From contig CP136063.1 in NCBI GenBank assembly GCA_032622095.1, positions 91,675,980 to 91,739,979 on the forward strand: DNA of 64,000 nucleotides. Reading direction: 5' to 3'. Both the position numbers and the translations under genes were made by a program. Below are positions 48,128-59,130 of this stretch, one piece after another. Source of the DNA: Siphonodentalium dalli (Eukaryota; Mollusca; Scaphopoda; Gadilida; Siphonodentaliidae). Each line of letters starts with the position of its first letter. The stretch's first letter is position 1. The notes under the pieces were generated by a model. That model saw only the letters and a list, made by a program, of their open reading frames with translations. It searched no databases and was not told where the DNA came from.

Positions 48128-48270
48128 TATATTTTTGTTATCCAACGGCTTCCCCTGAAAGAGTCGAGGACCTATTTGACGACCTATGCAGTGGACTCGA
48201 GGACTTCGTGAAAGACACATTTCCAGAACTGTTCAAGGATGGAAAGAACAAGCTAACTTATTTGTGGTAA
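48128..48270 (+). other. Duplicated 3' coding segment / candidate alternative last exon
   Basis: 48139-48270 repeats 47917 onwards (first ~43 bases identical, then substitutions) and stays open to TAA for 43 codons: YPTASPERVEDLFDDLC, then a variant of the tail. An acceptor TTAGTTTTCAG ends at 48127. Splicing from CCCTG|GTGGAG inside the upstream exon (about 47908) would be in frame, replacing the last ~52 residues by an alternative ending. Without such splicing the duplicate is 3' UTR. Substitutions that keep the frame suggest past or present coding. Confidence 0.5.
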
Positions 48271-48280
48271 TCAGTTTCCA

Positions 48281-48286
48281 AATAAA
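48281..48286 (+). terminator. Candidate polyadenylation signal of the 46308 gene
   Basis: AATAAA lies 11 bases after the stop of the duplicated segment and about 210 bases after the main stop codon. It would serve either 3' end. Confidence 0.45.
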
Positions 48287-48877
48287 AATATAGTCCTGAT
48301 TTATTAACAGTAAAAATAAAGGATTCTGTTCACTTAGAAGATTAGTAATCACAGCAACCAAGCCAATTGATGCACCATTTTATGAGTATATAATTGACGA
48401 TGGATTATCTTAGAAATACAAAATGTTAATTTTATAGAGGTTTTTAAAATATAAGTTTTTTCGAACCCAAATCCAACAAATACAAAGTCCATATATAAGA
48501 AAACAATATGTGAATTTGTACTAAACACTGTGAAGAATAATGGACAATAAGCAAATATTCATATTTATTAAGTATTCCTAGAAAAAAAAGTTACTTAGAA
48601 CCACTTGTTTACCAATGATAGATTTACTTACTCAAAATGGCTGGCTGGGAGCGGGCAGTTTATGGGTTATCTGTAGACAGTAGTGTGTTGACAAAATAAT
48701 TTATTAAGCCTCAATCTATCCAACCACCCTGTAGCCAGTAAATATATCACCAGTCATGGGATAATTCCTCATATCTCATCAATGAGCTTGGTTGCTGTGC
48801 TTACTAATATAAGTGAACAGAATCCTTTATTCTGATCCCATCAAATTTTAGGGGAAATGGGTTGACAACGCCCTTAA

Positions 48878-49175
48878 CCCTTTACCCAACAGGAGGGCCC
48901 TGTGCCAATGCATTCTCTTATATATGCGAGTCGACCATAGGTCGCCTCGCATATATAAGAGAATGCATTGGCTTAACACATTAAAAATTATAAAATAGTT
49001 AAAGAATGTAAGAAAAAATGTTAAAAAGTGTTAAAAAAGATTTTTTTTTAGGCCAATGCATTCTCTTATATATGCGAGGCGACCTATGTGTATGGTTTTA
49101 TTGAGACAGACCGAAGATATTTTAGGCTGTTGAAGCTTTATTTGGCCGGTTTTGGCCGGTTTGTTGGGTAAAGGG
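48878..49175. mobile_element. TTAA-flanked piggyBac-like MITE, 298 bp
   Basis: The terminal repeats are CCCTTTACCCAACA and TGTTGGGTAAAGGG (14 bp, perfect), with TTAA at 48874-48877 and 49176-49179. TTAACCC is the typical piggyBac arrangement. It contains the hairpin CCAATGCATTCTCTTATATA ... TATATAAGAGAATGCATTGG (48907-48973) that is also found in the elements at 18262 and 42167, although the termini differ. Confidence 0.85.
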
Positions 49176-49244
49176 TTAAAGAAAAAGGAACATCTTGGCG
49201 ATTTGTTTGTCATCTGGTGGCGATGGTGTTTGAATGGTGAGAGT

Positions 49245-49245
49245 G

Positions 49246-49295
<50 letters not shown>
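49245..49295. repeat. (AGT)n microsatellite
   Basis: About 17 uninterrupted AGT/TAG trinucleotides. The poly-Leu or poly-Thr frames are artefacts. Confidence 0.9.
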
Positions 49296-49296
<1 letters not shown>

Positions 49297-49299
49297 ATG

Positions 49300-50470
49300 G
49301 TGATCGACGAGGATGGTTGTGGTAGAAACTGATAATGCTGCTGATCATGAACACGAATTTCTTTTTGCACAATGTCACTATAAGTATTTGTACCCAGTCA
49401 GATTAATCTAACAGGCTGCATGCCAACCTGCGAGTCGATGTATGTTATGTACATACATGCATATTCCACGTTTCACTCTATCTTTTGTATACTTTCTACA
49501 TTTATATTTCTCAATATCCATTTACGTACATTGGAACAGAGAATAATGTATATGACTTCTAAGCCATTTGCTCATACACGCATTTATGGTGAGCATCACC
49601 AATAGCACCGTATAATAGTTATATTTATAATTAATCGGGCATTTGGACACACGTAGATCTTAACGTGTTCACATGAGCAAGATAGAACATTTCTTTCAGA
49701 AAATATCATGTACCAATATAGCTGACATTTTATTTCTGTAAATACATGTATTATAACCGTGCACTCGTGGACTGATTACCGATAAATGATTGGGTTTGTT
49801 CAGAAGGGCATCCGCACTGCGGTATCCATGTGATGTTCTCGAGGCAAACAATCTAAACTGAGTATTAGAGCATTGAACCGATGTACGACATGCATGCAGG
49901 GACGTGTCTAGAGGTCTCCGTTGGAAGTTTACCACAGGAAATATTCGACTTTTGGTCTAAAACAACTAAATGTACACTAATTAATGGCATAGTTGGAAGA
50001 TCAAACTATTGGAACAATTTAATCTACGTTTTGTCTGAAATTGCCGACCAATGCCAGGCATGAAATTGAATATTTTGGCCAAAGTTGGAGGGGAGGGAGG
50101 GGGGCTCATAAGGCCACAATCCCCCAATGCCGCCACGTCCATGCACTGACTGATGTACATGTAACCGAGATAAATGAGGAAAAGGCGGGCACGTTATTTG
50201 GGAAACATGCACATATGTTATATTTTAATCGCATATGCATGTAAAGTATAGGGTGGCCAAAATTGTTATGTGTTTTTATTGGCAAATCGGATGACCCTCC
50301 CCACATCGAGGCACCATGTGACGTTTTATTGAGTTTTGGTTTTGTTAATTGGGCGGTGGGGTATATGAATATACATTCGCTGATTCTGTCAACCCAACTA
50401 AAATGGAATTACACGAAGTGAATTGTCAGATCGGATGATAACATTGATGGATCATAACCCGAGCGCGTGA
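49300..50470. other. Intergenic, nothing recognised
   Basis: No exon, RNA gene or repeat could be supported. Confidence 0.4.
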
Positions 50471-50471
50471 A

Positions 50472-50612
50472 CGGTTACGAACGTATTCCCTGAGAGATTA
50501 TTTAGCGGTTACGAACGTATTCCCTGAGAGATTATTTAGCGGGTACGAACGTATTCCCTGAGAGATTATTTAGCGGTTACGAACGTATTCCCTGAGAGAG
50601 TATTTAGCGGGT
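50472..50612. repeat. Tandem repeat: four copies of a 34-bp unit
   Basis: The unit runs CGGTTACGAACGTATTCC, CTGAGAGATTATTTAG, starting at 50472, 50506, 50540 and 50574. The third copy has CGGGTACG and the fourth GAGAGAGTATTT. Confidence 0.9.
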
Positions 50613-51204
50613 ACCGATGACCACCAATATGCAAGTTGAACACGGATCACACACTTATAGCGTTAAACTATCAGTGCGCTCTCTCCGTGTGATATATTCT
50701 CGTATTAGCTTTTTCCATCGGTCAACAAGTCACAAGGGGCAAACCTGGCATGTTCTTGTTGTCTCATGTGAACGCGCCATTAATGTGAGCTATAATCCAC
50801 AACGTTAACATTACAATGGCTTAATTACGTTTCGCCCACGATAGAGTCTTCAGGTACTTATTCCGTGTATCGTTTGTTAATGTTTTGGGAATGCTCGCTA
50901 CATAATTAGAGTCTGGAATTGCTACACTCATACCCTGTCATTCAGTTCAGTTGAGTAGTGCACACTGCACCCAACCTCAGTAAACATGACCATGGTATTG
51001 TCTTTCCTGTGCCACGAAACTATAATTACATACAAATATATACAGGCACTCAATTCACCCAGGACGGAAGGGGAAGAAGATAATTCTCGCTCACGGCATG
51101 TAACTATCCATGTGCTATTTTCACTCTGCATGCAACTTAAGGGATTCAACGAACATAATAATATTCCATAATCTGTTTTCATTGAATTTCTATTCAATCA
51201 GCTA

Positions 51205-51576
51205 GTGGCATTGGATAGAACTTTAGTAAAATGTCTTGTAGGGAAACCTATGATCGAAAGGGCAATTATTATTTTGACAAGTTGTGTTTTCTGTGCGCGC
51301 AATTTTGAACGGAATGGTTTGTTTACTGGGTCCGAGTCTATCGTCCCTTCAACCGCGAAGACATATCGATTCAATGGGTTCCATAGAGGAAAGACCACGA
51401 AGACGGTTAGTTTCACTTGGAAATCAGTCCACTACACGCAGAAACTACCGATCATCGGACACACTTCCCCAGAGATCGATGCGATGGGTCTGCGATGTAA
51501 GAGTGGCATATTAGGTGAAAAGTTGAGAAAATCAACAGCAGGATTGAGAATAACAACTGAGGAGATTATAATATAA
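51205..51576 (+). other. Unassigned open frame, 123 codons
   Basis: It follows an acceptor-like TTCTATTCAATCAG at about 51201, has higher GC than its surroundings and no repeat match. The sequence (for example CLVGKPMIERA, GLRITTEEIII) belongs to no family I know. The ending ITTEE resembles text in the retrotransposon tail near 51945, so it may be element-derived. Weak evidence for a gene. Confidence 0.2.
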
Positions 51577-51649
51577 CCCCTTCTGTAATAAATTACTTCT
51601 CCCACTCAATTATAAAAGTATACATTGGGCCGGTCTATTAATCTGGAGG

Positions 51650-51990
51650 GGTGTTCAGTAAAAAGAAGCAGATAATAACAAACAGCGGATCGACTTCAAA
51701 ATTCTGTGTCTTGCTCATCGCTGTGCATATCAAATTGCTCCAGCTTACCTTCAAGAGATCAAAGAACGAGGTCAGACTCATCAACAACACGGGACAGTCT
51801 GCCCTAGCCAATCGCCGTGCTTTCAGTATCGTCGCGCCAAATAAGTGGAACGCACTGGACCGTAATTTACGCATGAACGGCTGATATGACGACTTCAAAA
51901 AGCAACTGAAAACATTCTTATTCCAAGAAGCATTCAAAGAATTGGAATTACAACCGAAGAAGAAGTCGCGTAAGCACGTTAGCGAGTAGT
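51650..51990 (+). pseudogene. Non-LTR retrotransposon ORF2 C-terminal remnant
   Basis: Two overlapping frames read as one decayed reading: FKILCLAHRCAYQIAPAYL (about 51695-51750), then ALANRRAFSIVAPNKWNALD (about 51803-51862), then YDDFKKQLKTFLFQEAF after a stop. The pattern of a crowded-helix phrase, a W-N pair and a final FK..LKTFLF is typical of the end of CR1/Rex-type reverse transcriptase proteins. It is broken by at least one frameshift and one stop. It is not the same family as 21489-22712. Confidence 0.65.
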
Positions 51991-52059
51991 GTGTTCCAGG
52001 CTATACCAGGTGAAAGCTAACGTCATGCGCATTCTTATTCCAAGAAGCAATTTCGTCGA

Positions 52060-52790
52060 AATCCGTCCGTTTTACCCGATTTGACCTTGAATTGACCATT
52101 TTGAAGGTCAAGGTCAGGTCGGGGTCACGATTTGACCCGGCGAAAACACTCCCCCGACAAAAGTATCCCTAGGTATCAAATTTCGTCGAAATCCGTTAAT
52201 TTTTTAATTTAATTTGAGTTAATTCTGCCTTTTTAATCAAGAGAAATTATGTACCCGTCCCGTGATGGTACCCGTCCCTAAAAGAGGTACGTTTGTGGGT
52301 ACCCGTTTCAAGGTGAAGATCACCTCGGGCGGAAAAACTTACCCGATGAAAATCTCCCCCGTTTCTTGGAACCCCTAAGTACGAAGACAGACATAAGAAT
52401 CACACAACACGCTCATGTCTGGATACAGAAACACTCACGTCTGGCCCGAGACATAAGAATCACACTACACGCATACACTCTTTATCAACGACACTGTGGA
52501 TACGAACGCTCTTTAACTATCAACGCGATTAACCCCACAGTGCCAAGGACGGTCATGTTGGTGACTGGGTGTGCAGAAGGGGTGCTCAGAGCTTCTCCAA
52601 GACGGCGGTAAAAATTGCCCGTAGATTTTTAACCTTAGATTGGAAGTTTGAGCTCAATCGGTCCAGCAGTTTTCCCGGCCATAGCTAACACACAGACAGA
52701 CAGAAGTCCCGGCAGTTTTCCCGGCCATAGCTAACACACAGACAGACAGAAGTCCCAAATATATATTAGATGACACGCAGACACACGAAG
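52060..52790 (+). repeat. Dispersed repeat family A
   Basis: It has the phrases ATTTGACCTTGAATTGACC, ACCCGTCCCTAAAAGAGGTA and GAGCTCAATCGGTCC, and ends with two tandem ~50-bp copies of CAGTTTTCCCGGCCATAGC plus ACAGACAGACAGAAGTCCC (52670-52770). It closes with AAATATATATTAGATGA as other copies do. Confidence 0.65.
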
Positions 52791-52979
52791 TCTCAGCTTA
52801 AAATTTTGAAAAATAAGAGTTTTATCGACATAAATCGATTTGAATGGGAAATCCTATGTTAATAAATTTTAGGGCCCTGCGAGTGTTTTCTGAGCTGCTA
52901 CATAATGGCCACCAGGGTCCATATTTGACAAATTCTACCTGATATCTTTTGCTTTTGGAAACTGGGGATATCTAATTTC

Positions 52980-53270
52980 GTACTTAGGGCTTCCAAGGGA
53001 CGGGGGGAGATTTTCGTCGGGTCAGTTTGTCCGCCTGAGGTGACCTTGACCTTGAAACGGGTACCCACAAATGACCTTGGGCAATATCTCGGTCGTCAGC
53101 GATGACATCGACGTGAAATTTGTTATGTATGGTCAACTCGGGACGGGAAATATTTTTGACGGGTTATATGATATGCCTGAACGGGGTTACCTTGAAAAAC
53201 AAAAAATAATGGATCGACCAAAGCCATGGGACAAATGCCGCCAGTGGCGGGCTAATCTGCTAGTACATTA
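52980..53270 (-). repeat. Dispersed repeat family A, reverse orientation
   Basis: GTACTTAGGGCTTCCAAGG, then GAGATTTTCGTCGGGTCAG and finally GCCGCCAGTGGCGGGCTAAT with CTGCTAGTA, the inverse of the 424 terminus. It faces the previous copy, so 52060-53270 is an inverted pair. Confidence 0.6.
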
Positions 53271-53400
53271 TATTTGGCCACAAAAGCTCCAAGTGGCGGC
53301 GTGGTCGTATGTGTTCGATATCATGGTTGTCGGTTATGGAGAACGCTACAATTGTATTTTTACGGTGCCTGGACGGATGGGCACCAGACTGGCCAATATG

Positions 53401-53861
53401 CTATGATGCTGATGGTCCTGCTGAATTGCTATGATGCGGGCAGGGCAAACTGATGCAGTTACAAAAAAGTACCGTTATATTTTCTAATTCTAAAGTTGTC
53501 ATTTTCGCGGTGTTTGGCTAATCCGAGCGATTTGGAGAAAAAAACCAGTATGTGTATGAAACTTTCAAGAACATATATATTTTTGAAAAATATAATAATA
53601 CCTGCGCTGGTGTTTCTAAAACGAGGTGAATAACCATCATAATTATAATCAATTTCAACAAATAAAGCCAGTATTAAATATATTTCGCATCAAATATATT
53701 TTTGAATGTTTGATACGCATAATGGCTTTTCCTGGATATATTCAGATTATAGAAACACCGTGAAAAAGACAAATTAAAAAAATATAACGCCACTTTTTCT
53801 TAACATAATCAGTTTTGCCCTAACAGCATCATAGCAATTCAGCAGGACCCAACCGCATCAT
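53401..53861. mobile_element. MITE with ~100-bp terminal inverted repeats
   Basis: GGTCCTGCTGAATTGCTATG and CAGGGCAAACTGATG on the left face GTTTTGCCCTAACAGC and CATAGCAATTCAGCAGGACC on the right. TTTTCGCGGTGTTTGG faces AAACACCGTGAAAAAG. The interior is AT-rich. The target duplication is unclear. Confidence 0.75.
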
Positions 53862-53869
53862 TAGCGGGA

Positions 53870-54600
53870 CGACTTGACCAGGGGTGGTTTCTACTCATTC
53901 CTCTTCTATCTTTTCCACGGTATCCGCACATAATCATAACCCTACGAATTCTGCCCAACGAAATTGTAGCCAGGCACCATCTCCATGCCACGCGTATTTG
54001 TATGGTTACAACCCACTCAGGGTCGAGGTGACAGGGGGTGTCTCGTCCTCAACTTTGGTGAAGATTTTATTTTCAAAATTTAGAACAAAATGCTAATTGA
54101 TAATTATGGGTGATTGGAATGGGGTGATACAACAAGCTTATTGTGGCTTTTTTTGTCTGAGTTAAAGGGACACAAGGCATTCACAGTGGGTAAATGTGTA
54201 AAAATTCTAAAAAGTGTGTAAAAACATCATTACCACCAAGAACATGGAGAAATAAATAAAACGTGTTCTCATATTAATGATTGATAGTTCTCCAGTAACG
54301 AAATTGTGCATGTTGAAACCATTAAAATTGTCAGGTATACAAAACTTTGCGTGACTAATTACTTAGGCATGCCATGCAGCCAGCATTTTTCATCCATTTG
54401 ACCCCAAACGGCTTATGGCTCTTACAGATTTCAACGTTTCGCATTCCTTATATGACATTATTTAATTACCCCCTACCAAGTAGAGCGACAGTGTCATTGA
54501 CACGTTTGTGTTATGTTACATGTGACAGGGTGTGCTATGATTTTTAATGTCGAAAACACATTACACAATTCAACTGGACATACATTAATAACCAGACAAC
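53870..54600. other. Intergenic, nothing recognised
   Basis: No gene or repeat could be supported. Confidence 0.4.
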
Positions 54601-55210
54601 AACTGATCTATTATATATTTTGAGACTTCCGTATATATATATATATGTATATATATATAGACGCTATAGACTCGAAAACGGCAGGACCGATTGAGCCCAA
54701 ACTCCCAATCTAAGGGTAAGAAACCACGGACAGTGTCGTCGGACCGCTTCTGAGAATGTCCGAGCACTCCTTCTCCATTCCCTTGGAATTGTGGGTTTAA
54801 TCGCGTGATAGTTAAAGAGCGTTCGTATCCACAGTGTCGTTGATAAAGAGCGTTTATATACACGACGAGTATAAATAAGGCTCAATCGACCGTCTCGAGA
54901 CGAAATTTCGTACTTAGGGGTTCCAAGGAACGGGGGAGATTTTCATCGGGTCAGTTTTTCCGCGCGAGGTGACCTTGACATTGAAACGGCTACACACAAA
55001 TAATATATATGTGTGTGTCAAATCGGGTAAAACTGGCGGATTTAGACGAAATTTTATACCTAGGGGCACTTTTGTGCGGGAGGTGTTTTGGACGGGTCAA
55101 ATCTTGACAACGACATGACCTTCAAAATTGTCAATTCAAGGTCAAATCTGGTAATAATGGCGGATTTCGACGAAATTTGATACCTAGGTGCAACACACGT
55201 GTCTCGGAAG
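54601..55210 (-). repeat. Dispersed repeat family A
   Basis: It starts TATATATTTTGAGACTTCCG with a TATA tract, then GACTCGAAAACGGCAGGACC. It later has TACTTAGGGGTTCCAAGG, GACGGGTCAAATCTTGACAA and CCTTCAAAATTGTCAATTC. The last part gives the uninterrupted version of the site where the retrotransposon at 21462 inserted. Confidence 0.6.
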
Positions 55211-55283
55211 TTGGTAAACGTTCTATTTAAATAATTACCAGTCCTCTCTTGATATTTATAGCAGTGTTGGATCAGGATTTGCC

Positions 55284-55332
55284 CGACTTGGGGCTATATA
55301 TGATCCCGGCTTGGGGCTATATATGATCCCGA
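55284..55332. repeat. Two tandem copies of a ~24-bp unit
   Basis: GACTTGGGGCTATATATGAT occurs, then GGCTTGGGGCTATATATGAT, each followed by CCCG. Confidence 0.8.
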
Positions 55333-55339
55333 AAGCTAC

Positions 55340-57040
55340 CAGGCGGGGATGGCTATCTCTCAGCTATTTAAGTAAAACATATTATATTGTACCTTCTTTT
55401 CCAGATTATTCCGGCCGATACATTCAACTAAGTCCTTTAGCGATTTGAAGCTTTCGAGACCCCACGCCAAACAAGCATCATGGTCGAACATGTTCTATAT
55501 CAAGTCTGTATATGCCAGACGTGTCGCTTCTGGTTTTCGTGCATTAATAAAATGCCAGATATCACACAGACTTGACTAATTTCCGCATCCGTAAGAGAAG
55601 ACATGTTTTGGACTGGCCTTAAATGTTCTGATAGCAGACAGTTTGATTTCGCTTATCACTGTTCATCACTTGTCTGGCATGTTAACAGTGCTGCGCTCGC
55701 GCGCAGGTGATTAATGTTGTCAATTATTGGTGTGGCCATGTAAAATACATGTATTTTACATACAGAAATTACATGCATGTGTGTATCCATTCTTTGCGAA
55801 ATACATATTGCAGTTATGCAATAATCGGATCACGCTGACCTTATAGGGTTGCCATTCTTGTTCATTTGACGCGTTCAAATAAAGATCTGGAGGATTATTG
55901 CCAACAATGCGATTTCGATATGATCTATCTAATTTCCATGCATGCATGGGGGAATTGTCGTGTTAAGTGTAGTATTTTTCTGCGCCACCGGCAATACGTG
56001 GTCACGCTTAACTCGTTAGATGACAAGACAGTTTAGAAGTTTATGTAATGTATATACATGGTACATGCACATCGGGCTTGGTGTCTTCAATGAGTAAAAT
56101 TAGATACTGGGAGTTTATTTTTGGTAGCGGGTATAGTACAATATGTACGAACATGAAAACACTAACGGCCCGATTATTCTATACACGCGTAAATTCACAA
56201 AATATATGAGATGTTGCTGTTCGGGGTCGATTTCATGTTAGAACTATATCTGAAATATCATTGGATCGGAAAATAACCTGTTCACTTTACCGACAGCTAC
56301 ACGTATATAGACTTTACATTAAATAAAACAAAAACGCCCGATGCTGATCGCACGTTAGCATCTAGTCTTCTCGGTTCTTAGGGTCGGGGTGGGTGGGTGG
56401 TCGGGAGCCCAGAAAACATGTTTTTTTTCCGGTGTTTGCAAATTTTTTCCTAATGGGTTTTTTCATAACTATAGACAAACACTGAGACTGTTCTATTGTC
56501 CAGTAGCCTCAATGACACTAAACTGGTACATGTATCAGGGTGAATATATATGTTGGAATACTATGGTGCTTTGATTTGCCTTGGATTAAACCGAGGTCTC
56601 AAGTCCATATATGACATCATGGTTAATAAGTTTTGAGGGAATAATTTATAATTAACTGGAGAAATATATAGCAAATAATATATTATTATATTTAAATAAA
56701 ACTTATCCTGTTAATATATAATGAACATATTATTAGTTGTCCTGAGATAACTAGATGTGCTCCACTCAATAAGGATCCAATTTATGCAGATCGATGCATA
56801 TGATAAGTGTTAAACTGCTATTGCCGTTAGTGATCTGAAGCCAGATATAGTCAACAAGTGTTCTACAATACATGTAGCATATAGCAGGGAAGAATACTCC
56901 GTCTAAATATCCACCCATTTGACCACCAGGTCCCAATGAATGATAATCTTAAATCCGAAACTAGTAACCTTTTTCGCAAAGGATTATCTGTTGTAGGTGT
57001 TGTTCTCTCTTATTATAGAAAACATACATATTCGCTTCCA
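55340..57040. other. Intergenic, nothing recognised
   Basis: AT-rich with scattered short runs of T and G. No exon with splice support. Confidence 0.4.
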
Positions 57041-57050
57041 CTTTAAATTG

Positions 57051-57085
57051 TATAAAAACACAAGACAGAGCAATCACATTCGCAG
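57051..57085 (+). promoter_or_regulatory. Candidate TATA core promoter
   Basis: TATAAAAA at 57051-57058, followed about 25 bases later by an initiator-like TCACATTCGC. The layout resembles the 41793 candidate. No first exon with a clear donor was found. Confidence 0.25.
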
Positions 57086-57339
57086 GCAACACATAGTGTA
57101 TGTGAATAATTGTTACTAGCGCTCGAGGTGTACCATTCAAGTGAGTCAGACCTTTGAATCAACATTTTAGTTGCAAATTAGCAAAGTCAAATCTTTGTCA
57201 AGCTACACGGTTAAGAGAGAAATAACTTTATGTGCATCAAATATTCTATTACTGAGAGATATACATTAGTCAGCATTAATGGTGATGACTAAACAGTTTC
57301 AATATTCAATATACTATTAAACATCTATAAGTGTACAAA

Positions 57340-58820
57340 TCCTGGAAAAAAAGGGGGGGTGGGTCCCAAATTTGTCGGAGGAATTATTTTTTTTGCGAGT
57401 AGGGGGGTGGTGGGTCCCTGGTTGTGTGGCGTTTGTATTTTCAGCCCTGTGTATACGGAATTATTTTTTTTTGCAGACCTCCCCTCCCGTTACTCTTCTG
57501 TAACGCACTTTACGCCCAGAGTCGTGGGCGGGACTTATCTTCCCTGTATATTCTATATGTCTTCGGATAATGTCAATTGGAAGACTTGCGTATATGAATA
57601 TAGAGGGCAGCCTTTCCCAAGCATGCATACACCAGATGTCCGTTAAACGTCAAATGAACGAGATTTATAAGTAAACAAAGCCTTGTTTTCCAGAGAATTT
57701 TCATTTGCTGCGCTACGAGGAAATGCAGGTAAACAATACATTAAATGATCGTATCATCACTTTACCTTTTCTAAAAGTATAATGCGGCAAAACAAAATAT
57801 ATATATAAAATATTCAATTAGTGCAACAAAGAAAATTATATACTCCCATACAATTTTGTTTTGTACTAGGTTTTGTAGTAAGAAAGTAAGAAGTTTTGTA
57901 GTATATAAGACTGCTCCAAGTCCACTGGGTTCACGAGAATCGTTCTGACAGTGCAATGTATTTATGAACGGCCATGAACATTTCAGTACTATCGCGCTCA
58001 CTAATTAAGGGATTTCCTATTACTATGTTTTCCAGGGTTATATTGCCAAATTGTACTAAACTATCGAATAGTTCCTGTATTATTTGTGTTTAGTAACACA
58101 TTCAAAGTAGTGAGAAGCATCTTCTACGGGGCTACCACGCGAGCTATGGAGATAAAGCTATATAGTTTTTTAATTTATCGAGATTAAGATCACTACAGCA
58201 GCATCTGATTCTACAATGATTCTATAATGTTCAGTGTACGTTTACCTGTATTATAGGGCGGTCTTGGCATTTTCACATCAATAGAAGTTTTGAAAGGGTC
58301 GGTTTTCCGACATCTATGCTTGGGTTTTAACTGGTACCACTCATTAAAACTTATTGCTGTCTGTCCGTCTCAAAACTTATATAAAATGTAATATACCCAT
58401 GGAACTATACATACATAACTTTATGGAAACGACACACCATATTTAAAGATTCAAATAATTTTTACTTCTATTATTTCTAGGTTACTAAATCTTCTGTGTC
58501 CAAATGTGATCAATATCGTGCATGGAATGGAGCACATTAGCGCTCAAGGCTTTACACGAGCCAAGTCCGAAAGTGTTCCGATTATAGTTGCTGTTCTTCT
58601 AAACAATTATCTGATGATTATTGGTTACCAGATCCGGTACTAGATGAAACAGGATACCACTACACACCTTATGACCAACTAACTTCTTAATAATTAATTT
58701 TTCATTGGTCTGAAATCAGAGAATTTAGAAAGGCTACTGTTCGTCAATTTCAAGCGGCTCCTAAAAGATGATTCATTGGCGTTGGAACGGGACACACCCT
58801 CTTATAAGTCATTTATCTTG
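57340..58820. other. Intergenic, nothing firm
   Basis: It includes G-rich runs (GGGGGGGTGGGTCCC near 57353 and again near 57403) that resemble the poly-G element ends. The open frame over them is an artefact. Confidence 0.35.
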
Positions 58821-58823
58821 CAG

Positions 58824-58921
58824 AGAATATAGTAGCGACGTTTGTCATGAAATGGCTGTCAAAATGGCCGCAACCACAAAGCCAAGCCAAGAAGAAAGCA
58901 ACATATTTGATCACCTAGTAG
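58824..58921 (+). CDS. Candidate first coding exon, 23 codons
   Basis: Bounded by an acceptor ATTTATCTTGCAG (ending 58823) and a strong donor CTAGTAG|GTAAGATA (58922). ATG at 58852 has good context (GAAATGG) and reads MAVKMAATTKPSQEESNIFD, then HLV, leaving phase 1. The composition resembles the N-terminus of an ordinary intracellular protein. No further exon was identified before the window end, and the region downstream is occupied by foldback DNA. Family unknown; it may be spurious. Confidence 0.3.
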
Positions 58922-59130
58922 GTAAGATACGTATTAGTAATATACAAGTCTGTTGTTAAATATTTTAAAGGTACTCGGGTCATTAAAACAGATCCATCTG
59001 GAGGATTTATAGGTCATTGCAACGCAAGCCAAACCCAATGATTTACGTTTACAGTCCGGGCCCAAAAATAATTTCGGGCATGCAACACACGAAGTAATGT
59101 TTCGCCACATAGTGTATGTAGTTTCATTCG

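Noticed and set aside
49031-49378. Poly-Leu and poly-Thr open frames
   Set aside because: Generated by the (AGT)n microsatellite next to the TTAA MITE.
57359-57646. 95-codon open frame with G-rich start
   Set aside because: Begins in a G run with no splice or domain support; likely chance.
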